Below are positions 51,821-60,444 of a stretch of DNA of 64,000 nucleotides, one piece after another (within the stretch, counting starts at the first letter, position 1; the number at the start of each line of letters is the position of its first letter). The notes below the pieces were generated by a model. It was not told the origin of the DNA. It ran no database searches and saw only the letters and a program-made list of their open reading frames with translations. The stretch is taken from contig NZ_JAKVOI010000001.1 in assembly GCF_022482905.1 (NCBI RefSeq), positions 310,001 to 374,000 of the forward strand, given 5' to 3'. The position numbers were made by a program, and so were the translations under genes. This DNA is from Clostridium sp. (lineage in GTDB: Bacteria > Bacillota > Clostridia > Clostridiales > Clostridiaceae).

Positions 51821-52333
51821 CTATTCCTCCAATTCAATTCTTAATTGTTTTAGAGCCTTATGAATATAAGTCTTTACTGTTCCAATAGGGTAGTTCATAA
51901 TATCGGCTATCTGTTTAACAGTTAAATCATTGAAATACCTGAGTATTATTATCATTTTAAATTTGCCTTCCAGGGTATCAATAGCCTTATATAAATCCAA
52001 TATTTCTTCTCTATTATCAACTGACTTATATTCTTTAGTTCTATCAACAGTTCTTCCGAAAAATATCAATCTTTTTCTCTTATTTATATAGTTAATAGAG
52101 CTGTTTATGAGTATTCTCATTATCCAGGTATTAAAGTATTTTTTCTGCTTTAGTTTTTTTATAGATGTATAAGCTTTATATACGGTATCGTCTAATATCT
52201 CCAATGAATCATGTTTATTCTTTGTATAAAAATATGCTGTTTTATATAGAGTTTCCTTGTTCATTTTTATAAGCTCGCAAAAAGCATTTTCATCACCACT
52301 TTTTGCTTTGACAACCAGCTCCTCAGTGTTCAT
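51821..52333 (-). CDS. ECF-type RNA polymerase sigma factor
   Basis: TTGGAGGATT supports ATG 52333 (MNTEELVVKAKSG). The 170-aa product has region 2 (~10-75; LYKTAYFYTKNKHDSLEIL) and region 4 (~115-168; IILRYFNDLTVKQIADIMNY, PIGTVKTYIHKALKQL). It probably transcribes its own operon in response to a signal sensed by the DUF4179 partner. Confidence 0.9.
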   Translation of the reverse strand: MNTEELVVKAKSGDENAFCELIKMNKETLYKTAYFYTKNKHDSLEILDDTVYKAYTSIKKLKQKKYFNTWIMRILINSSINYINKRKRLIFFGRTVDRTKEYKSVDNREEILDLYKAIDTLEGKFKMIIILRYFNDLTVKQIADIMNYPIGTVKTYIHKALKQLRIELEE

Positions 52334-52532
52334 AAAATAATCCTCCAAGCAAGATATAGTATTATTACCAGTAATAACTTGTCATCTATTAGACATTTGA
52401 AATCATCATTTCGTTTTACTTATTTTCTAATTTTATATTTAAAATCCATATTACACCACATACTGAACTGAAACACATGTTCATAATGCATTGTGGTACA
52501 CTTATAGTATTATAGATCATGGGAGGTTTGAA

Positions 52533-52643
52533 ATGGAAAAGATGGATATGGGTATAAAGAATGTTATTTGGATTCCTATTGCTGTTGTCATTTTGATTAT
52601 AGCTGTAGTTGTTATAGGTATGTTTTTCACTAAACATAAGTGA
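52533..52643 (+). CDS. Tiny single-TM protein, 36 aa
   Basis: GGGAGG lies 7 nt before ATG 52533. The product has a short polar start (MEKMDMGIKN), one TM helix (VIWIPIAVVILIIAVVVIGM) and the tail FFTKHK. Such small membrane peptides often regulate membrane complexes; none is identified here. It is followed at once by the first small-RNA-like element. Confidence 0.6.
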   Translation: MEKMDMGIKNVIWIPIAVVILIIAVVVIGMFFTKHK

Positions 52644-52674
52644 GTATTTGCTGGATGTCATTTATTTAACTGGG

Positions 52675-52838
52675 AGTTAATATATTCTTAACAGCATAAA
52701 GCTAAAATAATAGCTAAGGTTACTCCCTGGATAAAATTTAACATAGTAGTTCCCTATAAACAATTTCAAAATACACTCTATCAAACAACATTCAATAAAA
52801 TAAGCATTTCGAGCCAGCCACTCGGATGCTTATTTTTG
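52675..52838 (+). ncRNA. Small-RNA-like conserved element, copy A
   Basis: TTAATA (52677-52682) and TTAACA (52688-52693), 11 bp apart, precede AAGCTAAAATA. The conserved 12-mer TAGTTCCCTATA is at 52747-52758. The element ends in a terminator hairpin: AAAATAAGCAT (52797-52807) pairs with ATGCTTATTTT (52826-52836), inner CGAG/CTCG, loop CCAGCCA. It contains a ~35-nt insertion compared with copies B and C. Confidence 0.6.
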
Positions 52839-53048
52839 TAAAAGTTTGGACAATAAGTTTGAAATAAGCGTGATTAAAAACACAGTCAAAGCTCCAGAAC
52901 CGATTTCGGGAAGGCATCATTAATTATTATGCACACGATTTAAAAAGCAGATTGTAAAATCAGGGAAAAATGAAGATGGGTAATAGTGTAATATTATTAA
53001 TTACATTATAATAATTATTAATACAAGAATATTAGGGAGATAATTAAT

Positions 53049-53663
53049 ATGATTAGCAAGAATGAACCACCTCCAAATTATATGAGCAAGTATTATTATG
53101 AATATTATGCAAAGGTTGTACTTGAAGAACTTTATCCGGAAGAATTTACAAATCTGAAAAAGGGAGAAAGACCGGATTTGCAAAACGATGATAAAAAGTG
53201 GGGAGTAGAAGTTACTACGGCAATAGGTGTAGAAAAAGGAACGGCAGAAAGTTTATATATGAGAATATATCGAAATCTGGAACAAGAGGTAGAAAAAGAT
53301 CTAAAGAGGAATATTTTACGAGAAAAAGCTGATGGAGATTCGTTTGATTTAATACTACGTGCTTTTAATAAAAAATTAAATAAACTGAATGGATATAAGT
53401 ACTTTAGACGAAACGGCTTATTCATTTTTTCAGATATTTATGCAGATGATGAAATGATAATGAAAGTTGTTCATGATATGAAGCAGCTTCAGAAAAATAT
53501 TAGTAAAAAGTTTTATGAAGTTTTTGTATTAGTTCCAGGAAAATGTTATTGCTTAAACTTATATACAGGCAGGTATAAAACACATCCAATTGAATCTGAA
53601 ACTCAAACAATTCATGCTATTAAGGCAGGCAAACTTGTTGAAAAATATGGAAAAACAAAATAA
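53049..53663 (+). CDS. Unknown protein with PD-(D/E)xK nuclease-like signature, 204 aa
   Basis: AGGGAGAT precedes the ATG. The segment ERPDLQNDDKKWGVEVTTA (residues ~40-58) resembles the PD...ExT-type active site of restriction-endonuclease-like folds. The rest is helical with no other known motif. A lone gene between two small-RNA-like elements; a nuclease role is tentative. Confidence 0.5.
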   Translation: MISKNEPPPNYMSKYYYEYYAKVVLEELYPEEFTNLKKGERPDLQNDDKKWGVEVTTAIGVEKGTAESLYMRIYRNLEQEVEKDLKRNILREKADGDSFDLILRAFNKKLNKLNGYKYFRRNGLFIFSDIYADDEMIMKVVHDMKQLQKNISKKFYEVFVLVPGKCYCLNLYTGRYKTHPIESETQTIHAIKAGKLVEKYGKTK

Positions 53664-53687
53664 TTGAGTGCTTTTTATTTAACATGC

Positions 53688-53812
53688 AGTTAATATTACC
53701 TTAACAGTATAAAGTTAAAATAAAATTGAAACTTGGATAAAAATTTAATAAAATAGTTCCCTATACACAAATTAAGCATTTGGAATAAGCCCTCCGGATG
53801 CTTAATTTGTGT
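53688..53812 (+). ncRNA. Small-RNA-like conserved element, copy B
   Basis: TTAATA (53690-53695) and TTAACA (53701-53706), then AAGTTAAAATA and TAGTTCCCTATA (53754-53765). The terminator pairs AAATTAAGCAT (53769-53779) with ATGCTTAATTT (53798-53808). The apical part contains CCCTCC, able to pair with Shine-Dalgarno sequences. Predicted transcript about 85 nt. Confidence 0.6.
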
Positions 53813-53837
53813 ATTATTCATGGAATCAAGTATTTTG

Positions 53838-53892
53838 TTACAAACAATTAATAAATATGACATTAAGCTGTAACAAATAACTTATAGAATAA
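53838..53892 (+). repeat. 55-bp leader repeat, copy 1
   Basis: 52 of 55 bases match 55107-55161, including ATATGACATTAAGCTGTAA. The -10-like TATAGAAT at its 3' end suggests a shared, probably activator-dependent promoter. This copy precedes the structured RNA candidate. Confidence 0.75.
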
Positions 53893-53895
53893 TAA

Positions 53896-53994
53896 GTGTC
53901 CTAAGGAAATACCTTAGCGAAATTGAAAATAATAGATTTATATACATGAAAAGTAATGGTAATTACCAGACTGGTGCCTGTGGTTGCAGGACAC
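53896..53994 (+). ncRNA. Structured RNA candidate of unknown class
   Basis: GTGTCCT (53896-53902) and AGGACAC (53988-53994) can close a multibranch fold containing CTAAGG-AAATA-CCTTAG and TGGTAATTACCA. In addition GTGGTTGCA (53980-53988) can pair with TGCAACCAC (54007-54015), a competing helix or pseudoknot. No protein-coding frame is present and the next rightward gene is beyond a terminator, so it looks free-standing. It does not match a riboswitch I know. Confidence 0.45.
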
Positions 53995-54037
53995 AATAAA
54001 CTTAAGTGCAACCACCAAAAATATTATTTAATGGATT

Positions 54038-54078
54038 CCCTTTCAAAATTGTAATAATAGAAAGGGTTTATTTAATTT
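54038..54078. terminator. Intrinsic terminator between RNA candidate and deacetylase gene
   Basis: CCCTTTC (54038-54044) pairs with GAAAGGG (54060-54066), then TTTATTTAATTT. Confidence 0.7.
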
Positions 54079-54093
54079 ATATCAAAATGGAAT

Positions 54094-55014
54094 TTACTTT
54101 AGTGTTTCAAAGGAATATCCTTGAGATTTAAAGTATTCTATGATAGCGGGCAAGGCTTGTACAGTAGTAACTTTTGCAGGAGCATCATGCATGAGTACAA
54201 CCAAATGGTCGTAAATAGCATATTTTTTTGTCTTATAAATTAAATTTTCAACAGATACATTATTATGTTCTGCATCACCACTTAAATCATTCCAGTCTAC
54301 ATAATGATAACCATTTTTTATAACTTCTTCTCTAAAAGGTTTTAACCTGTCCCCAAAAGAACCACCTGGAAATCTTACCAGTTTTAAATTATAATTTTCT
54401 CCTAAAATCGATGATAATACAGATTGACACTTGTAAATTTCTTGCATAAATATCTTTGGATTAGAATATATGTAACTCATATCGTGGGAATAAGTATGAT
54501 TCCCAACTGCATGCCCCTGTGCAACTTCTTTTTTTACAAGTTCCGGATTTTGTTCTGCATTTTTTCCTATTAAAAAAAATGTAGCTTTTACATCATATTG
54601 TTTTAATGTATCCAATATTTTAGGGGTATTATTGGTAGATGGGCCATCGTCGAAGGTTAAATAAACCACCTTTTTGCCATCTTTTTTATAAGGATCAAAG
54701 TTACTTGAATCCACATTATTTTCTATATTGCTTGAAGACTTATTATCGGCTGAATCATTTGAATCCGCTGTATTTTCTTCCGTGCCTGAGGATTCTTTAT
54801 TAATTGGATTAGTTGTATCCTCTAGTTTATTTGTTGATTCGTCTGAGAGTTTCTTGCTGCTAGAATTATCTGAGGTTGTACTATTTTCCGCTTTGTTTAT
54901 GGATTCATTTTCCTTTGTTATTGATGTACAACCAGTAAGGCCAATGGAAAATAAAAGTAAAACTAGAATTGAAACAAGTACTGTATTTTTTCTTTTTTTG
55001 ATGTTGACATTCAT
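54094..55014 (-). CDS. Polysaccharide deacetylase lipoprotein (NodB domain)
   Basis: The 306-aa product has lipobox LTGC (Cys29), a Ser/Asn/Glu-rich linker (~35-110) and a NodB domain (~115-300): TFDDGP with Asp122/123, the zinc pair His173/His177 in NHTYSHD, and RFPGGSFG. It probably deacetylates N-acetylglucosamine in peptidoglycan at the cell surface, conferring lysozyme resistance. Confidence 0.92.
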   Translation of the reverse strand: MNVNIKKRKNTVLVSILVLLLFSIGLTGCTSITKENESINKAENSTTSDNSSSKKLSDESTNKLEDTTNPINKESSGTEENTADSNDSADNKSSSNIENNVDSSNFDPYKKDGKKVVYLTFDDGPSTNNTPKILDTLKQYDVKATFFLIGKNAEQNPELVKKEVAQGHAVGNHTYSHDMSYIYSNPKIFMQEIYKCQSVLSSILGENYNLKLVRFPGGSFGDRLKPFREEVIKNGYHYVDWNDLSGDAEHNNVSVENLIYKTKKYAIYDHLVVLMHDAPAKVTTVQALPAIIEYFKSQGYSFETLK

Positions 55015-55106
55015 AATATATCATCCCTTCACCAATTATACCAATACATATTATACAACGTACAAAGTATAAAAACTACTAAATTTTGATTAAAAACTAT
55101 TAATTT

Positions 55107-55161
55107 TTACAAACAATTAATAAATATGACATTAAGCTGTAATGAATAACTTATAAAATAA
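55107..55161 (+). repeat. 55-bp leader repeat, copy 2 (hydrolase promoter region)
   Basis: Matches 53838-53892 at 52 of 55 positions and ends in TATAAAAT. It lies 45 nt before the alpha/beta hydrolase start, supporting a regulated promoter role. Confidence 0.75.
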
Positions 55162-55206
55162 ATTTTAAATGCTCACAAAATTTATTTATAGGAATAACAT
55201 GTAGAT

Positions 55207-56037
55207 ATGAGTACTAAATTTTGGAGGAATTTTGTGGGTTGTTATGTTGAAGTAGAACCTTGTGTAAAAATTTACGTTGAGGACATTAATCCTTCAGGTA
55301 ATAAAATTATAGTGTTTTTACATGGTTGGCCTGGAAGTCATGATTTATATGAATACCAATTCAATATACTTCCTAAACATGGATACAGATGTATTGGTAT
55401 AGATCAAAGAGGATTTGGTAAATCTGACAGACCTTTTACAGGATATAATTATAATACACTGTCGGATGATGTTAGACAGGTGATAGAGGCATTACAGCTG
55501 AAAAATTTTATGTTAGCGGGACATTCTACAGGAGGGGCTATTGCTGTAAAGTATATGTCAAGACATAGAGGATATGGTGTGTCAAAGCTTGCTCTTTTTG
55601 CAGCCGCGGCACCTAGTCTTATTAAGCGTCCTGATTTTCCGTATGGGATTGATAGGAAAACTGTAACTGACATTATTAATCAAACATATGCAGATAGGCC
55701 TGAAATGCTTAATGATTTTGGCAATATATTCTTTTTCCAGCATATAACTGAACCTTTTGCCGATTGGTTCCTAAATTTAGGATTGCAGGCAGCAGGCTGG
55801 TCAACTATTGCAGTATCAGAAATGTGGATAAGGGAAGAGTTATTTGATGATTTGTCATCAATAAGTGTTCCAACTTTAATTCTACATGGAATCCATGATA
55901 AGGTTGTACCTTTTGAATTGGGGCAAATACAAAACAAGTACATTAAAAATTCAAAGCTTATACCATTCAAATATAGTGGACATGGATTATTTTATGACGA
56001 GAAAGACAAATTTAACAGGGAATTAATGAAATTCTAA
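55207..56037 (+). CDS. Alpha/beta hydrolase, 276 aa
   Basis: The fold's motifs are present: HGWPGS (oxyanion region, ~39-44), nucleophile elbow GHSTGG (105-110, Ser107), Asp231 in GIHDKVVP and His259 in YSGHG. Closest in pattern to epoxide hydrolase/haloperoxidase-like esterases. The ribosome-binding site is weak (GGAATAACATG). The substrate cannot be predicted. Confidence 0.88.
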   Translation: MSTKFWRNFVGCYVEVEPCVKIYVEDINPSGNKIIVFLHGWPGSHDLYEYQFNILPKHGYRCIGIDQRGFGKSDRPFTGYNYNTLSDDVRQVIEALQLKNFMLAGHSTGGAIAVKYMSRHRGYGVSKLALFAAAAPSLIKRPDFPYGIDRKTVTDIINQTYADRPEMLNDFGNIFFFQHITEPFADWFLNLGLQAAGWSTIAVSEMWIREELFDDLSSISVPTLILHGIHDKVVPFELGQIQNKYIKNSKLIPFKYSGHGLFYDEKDKFNRELMKF

Positions 56038-56068
56038 ATAAATACTACTAAATTAATAATTTACCTGT

Positions 56069-56196
56069 AGTTAATATCATCTTAACAATGTAAAGCTAAA
56101 ATATAATTGAAGTTGAAATCCAATAAGTTTATCATAATAGTTCCCTATAACAAAGTAAGCATTTTGAGCCAGCCCCTCGAGTGCTTATTTTGTTTA
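56069..56196 (+). ncRNA. Small-RNA-like conserved element, copy C
   Basis: TTAATA (56071-56076) and TTAACA (56082-56087), then AAGCTAAAATATAAT and TAGTTCCCTATA (56138-56149). The terminator pairs CAAAGTAAGCA (56151-56161) with TGCTTATTTTG (56182-56192), loop CCAGCCC. Predicted transcript about 85 nt. Confidence 0.6.
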
Positions 56197-56206
56197 TTAA
56201 GATACT

Positions 56207-56237
56207 AAAGGGCTCTGGAGAAAGTACAGAGCCCTTT
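56207..56237. terminator. Strong hairpin, probably terminator
   Basis: AAAGGGCTCTG pairs perfectly with CAGAGCCCTTT. T runs are short on both strands. Confidence 0.6.
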
Positions 56238-56249
56238 AGGAAGAATGGA

Positions 56250-56741
56250 TTAACACATTACAATAATTTTATAGGGGATGGTTTGAGCAGGAATACTTCT
56301 TGTAGTAGGACCATAAATTACTATTAAATTGTGATTTGCAGGATTTTTATCAAACGGCTGTCCATTTTGAATCAATATTTGAGTGCTGTGTGATATGTTC
56401 AATTTCAGCATATTGTCCTCACTTACTAATTCATTGTTAAAATAATCTACCTTTATATTTCTAGATGGAAAATTTTTAGCTATTACAATTGCCCTGAATT
56501 GTGGTGGAAAAATTAGTGGGACAGGTGCACAGGCATCATAAAAGCCGGTTATTATATCCCCTGTTTTTATGATTTCATGTTCTACAAAATAGGTAAGTGG
56601 TGATATTACAAAATTTACTGTGGCTCTATGATCATCCTGTACAGACATTAATTTGTAACAGCCATTCTGATCAGAGGTTTCATTTATTAAAAAGTTACTG
56701 ATTATAGTAACAATGCCATGGAAACTTTGAAAATTTATCAT
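56250..56741 (-). CDS. Uncharacterised clostridial protein, 163 aa
   Basis: GAGGAAGAAT precedes the ATG. The product is soluble and beta-rich, with segments NFVISPLTYFVEHEIIKTGD, YDACAPVPLIFPPQFRAIVI and IVIYGPTTRSIPAQTIPYKI. The pattern recalls conserved hypothetical proteins of clostridia, but I know no function. Confidence 0.65.
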   Translation of the reverse strand: MINFQSFHGIVTIISNFLINETSDQNGCYKLMSVQDDHRATVNFVISPLTYFVEHEIIKTGDIITGFYDACAPVPLIFPPQFRAIVIAKNFPSRNIKVDYFNNELVSEDNMLKLNISHSTQILIQNGQPFDKNPANHNLIVIYGPTTRSIPAQTIPYKIIVMC

Positions 56742-56902
56742 ATTCTTCCTCGTTATTATTTAAATTAATATTCATTATAAATTATGAGAATTTGACTGTT
56801 TAAGTTACAAAAAGATACATACAGGATTTAAATGAAAAATTCTTTACTAAATTATTTCAATATGTTATTATGTTTTATGGTAACACAGTTGAAACAATAT
56901 GC

Positions 56903-56978
56903 TGGGGTGTAGCACAGGTGGTAGTGCGCAAGTTTCGGGAACTTGAGGTCGCAGGTTCAAGTCCTGTCACTCCAACCA
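56903..56978 (+). tRNA. tRNA-Pro (anticodon CGG)
   Basis: A full cloverleaf: acceptor TGGGGTG with CACTCCA, D stem GCAC/GTGC, anticodon stem CAAGT/ACTTG with loop TTCGGGA (anticodon CGG), T arm around TTCAAGT, and encoded CCA. It reads CCG codons. A terminator follows at 56993. Confidence 0.95.
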
Positions 56979-56992
56979 GAATAGCAAATAAA

Positions 56993-57040
56993 AGAGACTG
57001 GAATTAACTTTTACTACAAGCTAATTCCAGTCTCTGTATA
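56993..57040. terminator. Terminator after tRNA-Pro
   Basis: A perfect 14-bp stem: AGAGACTGGAATTA (56993-57006) with TAATTCCAGTCTCT (57022-57035). Confidence 0.85.
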
Positions 57041-57050
57041 ATTTCGCGAA

Positions 57051-57347
57051 CTAATCATTGACAATATCAACTTTAAGGGAATTTTCTACATACAAACTAT
57101 CAGTATCTAATTTTCCATTCTCAATTTTAAATTCAGCCATTCTATGTATGGTAGTGTCTCCATACATAGGGACATTTTCCTCACTTTCCAGGATATATTT
57201 CATGTTATTGTTCAAAGGATTTATAAATTTATGAATTGACCAGATTCTACAATAGTTTTTAGTGTTTTTAGTTTGTATTATGTTGGTTTCATTTTTATCG
57301 CTATTGTAGGTAAAAGTGTGCTCGCTATCCCATATTTTTATTTCCAT
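57051..57347 (-). CDS. Unknown small protein, 98 aa
   Basis: GAGAGGAGAAT supports ATG 57347 (MEIKIWDSEHTFTYNS). The frame is open much further upstream, but that stretch is AT-rich noise. The product is soluble and beta-rich, without a known motif. Confidence 0.65.
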   Translation of the reverse strand: MEIKIWDSEHTFTYNSDKNETNIIQTKNTKNYCRIWSIHKFINPLNNNMKYILESEENVPMYGDTTIHRMAEFKIENGKLDTDSLYVENSLKVDIVND

Positions 57348-57671
57348 AATAATTCTCCTCTCAAAATTTAATATTAACATATATATATTATTGCATAATA
57401 AATTATATGTAAATCTTAATATGCATGTAAAAACTTTATAAATTGCCATACTTGTATTATAGCAGGTAGTTGATAATATTTGTAGATATATTATAATATA
57501 TTCTTTTAAAATGTATGATTCGGTTAAAAATATGTTACTATAATAATAGAAATTTTGTAGAAATTTCTTATCTTTAAAATTAACGTGGTTTAATATCATA
57601 TCTATTTAAAAAATAAGTTATTTATTGTACAATATTGAAAGATATAATTATTTAGAAAGGAAAATTCACGT
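57348..57671. other. AT-rich intergenic region
   Basis: No gene is supported. It should hold the divergent promoters of the two flanking genes; TATAAT at 57645-57650 is a plausible -10 for the rightward gene, without a good -35. Confidence 0.4.
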
Positions 57672-58679
57672 ATGAGGGAAAAAAAATCTTCAGGCAAAAT
57701 CAGGAAACCTATATGGAAAATTATTTTATTGTTTTTTGCCTTTGAATTCGTATTCACAGTGATGACAGCCCCATTTCTTATATTTCGCGGACCCTTTAAG
57801 AATGTTACAAGAACAGTAGTTGGCGCAGCTATGACTACCTTGAGCCACCAGTATATTGCAAAAATATTTTTGTCTGATACAGAAATAAAACAGATACTTG
57901 GTCAAAATGAAATAGACAGTACAAAACAGCAAAATTTAGGCCTTTCTAAATTCAGCAATAATCATGACAGCAGTATAGAAAGAGATGATATAAGCTATGG
58001 TAAAAAGTTCAAGGGATATATGCTCATAATTCATGATCCTACAAGAGTAAAGGTCGGATATAGCAAAAAATTGGGAGTGGCAGGAGAGTTAACAAGCAGC
58101 ATTGCGAAAGATAGAGATGCCGTAGCGGCAGTAAATGGCGGCGGATTTACAGATAGTTCCTCCGAGGACAGCGAGTGGACAGGCACTGGGGGGAAGCCTA
58201 TTGGATTACTTATGAGTGAGGGTAAAATTATATACAATGATATAAGCAATCCTGATTCAAAGCATGAAATCATGGGTATTACAGAAGAAGGACAACTTAT
58301 AGTTGGATATCACAGCATAAATGATATAAAAAAGCTTAATGTAAAAGAAGCAATATCATTTGGCCCGGCACTGGTTATAAATGGAGATGGAACTATAAAA
58401 TCCGGTGATGGCAACTGGGGAATAGCCCCGAGAACTGCAATAGGACAGAGAAAAGATGGAGCAATATTGTTTCTTGTCATAGATGGGAGACAGAGTAAAA
58501 GCATAGGAGCTTCCCTTAAAGATATACAGGACATAATGCTGCAATATGGTGCTATAAATGCTACAAATCTGGATGGAGGATCTTCATCTACAATGTATTA
58601 TGAAGGTCAGGTTATCAATAATCCATGTGATCCACTAGGTGAAAGGTCGGTTCCTTCTGCCGTTTATGTAGAGCAGTAA
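57672..58679 (+). CDS. Phosphodiester glycosidase family (NAGPA-domain) membrane protein
   Basis: AGAAAGGAAAA precedes the ATG. The 335-aa product has an N-terminal TM anchor (~15-40) and an extracellular NAGPA-type domain (~130-335): VAAVNGGGFTD, GPALVINGDG, AIGQRKDGAILFLVIDGRQ and ATNLDGGSSSTMYYEG. This family is linked to surface polysaccharide metabolism. Confidence 0.88.
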   Translation: MREKKSSGKIRKPIWKIILLFFAFEFVFTVMTAPFLIFRGPFKNVTRTVVGAAMTTLSHQYIAKIFLSDTEIKQILGQNEIDSTKQQNLGLSKFSNNHDSSIERDDISYGKKFKGYMLIIHDPTRVKVGYSKKLGVAGELTSSIAKDRDAVAAVNGGGFTDSSSEDSEWTGTGGKPIGLLMSEGKIIYNDISNPDSKHEIMGITEEGQLIVGYHSINDIKKLNVKEAISFGPALVINGDGTIKSGDGNWGIAPRTAIGQRKDGAILFLVIDGRQSKSIGASLKDIQDIMLQYGAINATNLDGGSSSTMYYEGQVINNPCDPLGERSVPSAVYVEQ

Positions 58680-58714
58680 AAGCCAGAGATGATTAATTAA
58701 AAGGGAGTTGTGAC

Positions 58715-59740
58715 ATGAAAGTTTTTAGAAGAATTGTAATATGGGCTCTTATATCGCTGACAATACAATTTGCCGGATTGTTCTACATAGATAGGTATTT
58801 CTTATCTTCCAATACTGGGATTAAGGCAAAAAAGGTTATAAGAAGTGAACCTAAAAAGTCAGATATTGCAGTAAGTATACCCGATAATGCAAAAAATATA
58901 AGTCCGTCTTTTGATGGAAGGTATGTTGCCTATTATGATGGAAATATACTTGATATTGTAGATACGGAAACAGGCTATAAAAAGCAGGTCAAATTTGAAG
59001 ATGGAGTTAAAATGTCATTTTATAAATGGCTGCCGGATAGAAATAGGATGCTCATAGTAGAGAAGCAAAATTCTTATGATGGTGCCAACTTTAGACTGGA
59101 ATATTTTGAGGTTGATAAAAATATAAAAGAAAATATAAAGACGCTGGAAGGATTTAATACAAATACTGAAGTTGATGATATAAAGGAGTCCCCACTTACA
59201 AATGTAATATATATGAGGATGCAAAGCGCAGGCAGAAGAACCAGCATATACAGAATCAATATAATGAATGAAATGCAGAAAGTAAAAACAAATTCGTATA
59301 TGATAGGTGATATTGAAATATTGTCATTAAAGGATAAGCTTATATATGAGGACAGTATATATAATAAAATTTATATAACAGGGGAAGATAGATCCATCGA
59401 CATAGAAGAAGTTGAAAATCCCGTACTGTTAGGGGTGGATAATAGTGACAGAGTGTATATAGGGAGTTTGAAGGATGATAAAATTTCAGAGATACACTAT
59501 GGAAATGCAGCTGAAGATATAAGTAGTTATCAAAATATAAATTTAGGAGAAGCTGCTGACAAAAATGATATACATATATCTTCTTCTGGAAATATATATG
59601 TGAATGATAATTTAAGAGGGGTAGTTAAGGATATTACAAGCGGAAAAGAATATATATATCATGGAAAATTTATACAGATGTATAACAGAGGTATTATTTC
59701 TGTAAGTGATGGAAAATTATCCAAAACTTTGGTAGACTAG
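58715..59740 (+). CDS. Membrane-anchored beta-propeller-like protein, 341 aa
   Basis: AAAAGGGAGTTG precedes the ATG. One N-terminal TM helix (~8-28) anchors an extracellular region with repeated strands (SPSFDGRYVAYYDGNILDIV) resembling a TolB-like propeller. Located 35 nt after the glycosidase gene and probably co-transcribed; a joint role in the cell envelope is inferred. Confidence 0.65.
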   Translation: MKVFRRIVIWALISLTIQFAGLFYIDRYFLSSNTGIKAKKVIRSEPKKSDIAVSIPDNAKNISPSFDGRYVAYYDGNILDIVDTETGYKKQVKFEDGVKMSFYKWLPDRNRMLIVEKQNSYDGANFRLEYFEVDKNIKENIKTLEGFNTNTEVDDIKESPLTNVIYMRMQSAGRRTSIYRINIMNEMQKVKTNSYMIGDIEILSLKDKLIYEDSIYNKIYITGEDRSIDIEEVENPVLLGVDNSDRVYIGSLKDDKISEIHYGNAAEDISSYQNINLGEAADKNDIHISSSGNIYVNDNLRGVVKDITSGKEYIYHGKFIQMYNRGIISVSDGKLSKTLVD

Positions 59741-59768
59741 ATAGTAAGGAAATATGTAAAGGAAAGAA

Positions 59769-60425
59769 GTGAATTGTTTGAATACATACATATTAAGTAA
59801 GATACTAATCATACCGGGAATACTGATAGGTCTTACTTTCCATGAATATGCCCATGCACTTGTTGCAGACAGGTTGGGTGACAAGACACCCAAGTTTCAG
59901 GGAAGACTGACTTTGAACCCATTTGTGCATATAGATTTGATTGGCTTTATAATGATATTGATAGTAGGATTTGGCTGGGCTAAACCTGTTGAAACCAATC
60001 CAAATGCGTATAGAAACAGGAATAGGGATGATCTGAAGGTTTCAGCGGCAGGTCCAATTGCAAATCTTCTGGTTGCATTTATAGTTGCAATGCTTTATGT
60101 AATATTCTACAGGTTTGCCTTTACAAATAATGTTATGCCTATTTCAGTAGCCAATATAATTGCAAAAATACTTTTATATGCTGTCAGTATAAATTGCATG
60201 CTTTTCGTATTCAATTTGATACCCATACCTGGATTGGATGGTTTTCATATATTGCGGGATCTATTTCCTTCGCTGTATTATAAAGTATCGGATAAGATCT
60301 ACAGATATCAGATCATAATACTGATTGCATTTGTTGCAACTCCAATAGCTAATTATGTTGTTGGTATTCCATCTTCGCTTTTATATTACAGGTTTATGAA
60401 AATAGCTTCTTCACTATTAGGCTAG
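59769..60425 (+). CDS. Site-2 protease family (M50) membrane metalloprotease
   Basis: The start is GTG 59769 or TTG 59778; AGAAGTGA fits the latter. The 218-aa product is mostly transmembrane with zinc motif HEYAH (~25-29), the following LNPFVHIDLIG and the second motif NLIPIPGLDGFHI. It belongs to the small SpoIVFB/YwhC-like group. Confidence 0.9.
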   Translation: MNCLNTYILSKILIIPGILIGLTFHEYAHALVADRLGDKTPKFQGRLTLNPFVHIDLIGFIMILIVGFGWAKPVETNPNAYRNRNRDDLKVSAAGPIANLLVAFIVAMLYVIFYRFAFTNNVMPISVANIIAKILLYAVSINCMLFVFNLIPIPGLDGFHILRDLFPSLYYKVSDKIYRYQIIILIAFVATPIANYVVGIPSSLLYYRFMKIASSLLG

Positions 60426-60444
60426 TGAAGAAGCTATTTTTCAA
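60401..60444. terminator. Bidirectional terminator inside two gene ends
   Basis: A perfect 16-bp stem (60401-60416 with 60423-60438, loop TTAGGC) spans the last codons of the protease gene and the stop of the convergent gene, with T runs on both strands. Confidence 0.9.

Noticed and set aside
52844-53048. Remnant gene between small-RNA copy A and the nuclease-like gene
   Set aside because: Short frames such as VIKNTVKAPEPISGRHH are interrupted by stops and match nothing I recognise.
53896-54015. c-di-GMP-II riboswitch, suggested by AGTGCAACC near the 3' end
   Set aside because: The conserved 5' CGCGGAAA-type core and the expected spacing are missing, and no rightward gene follows.
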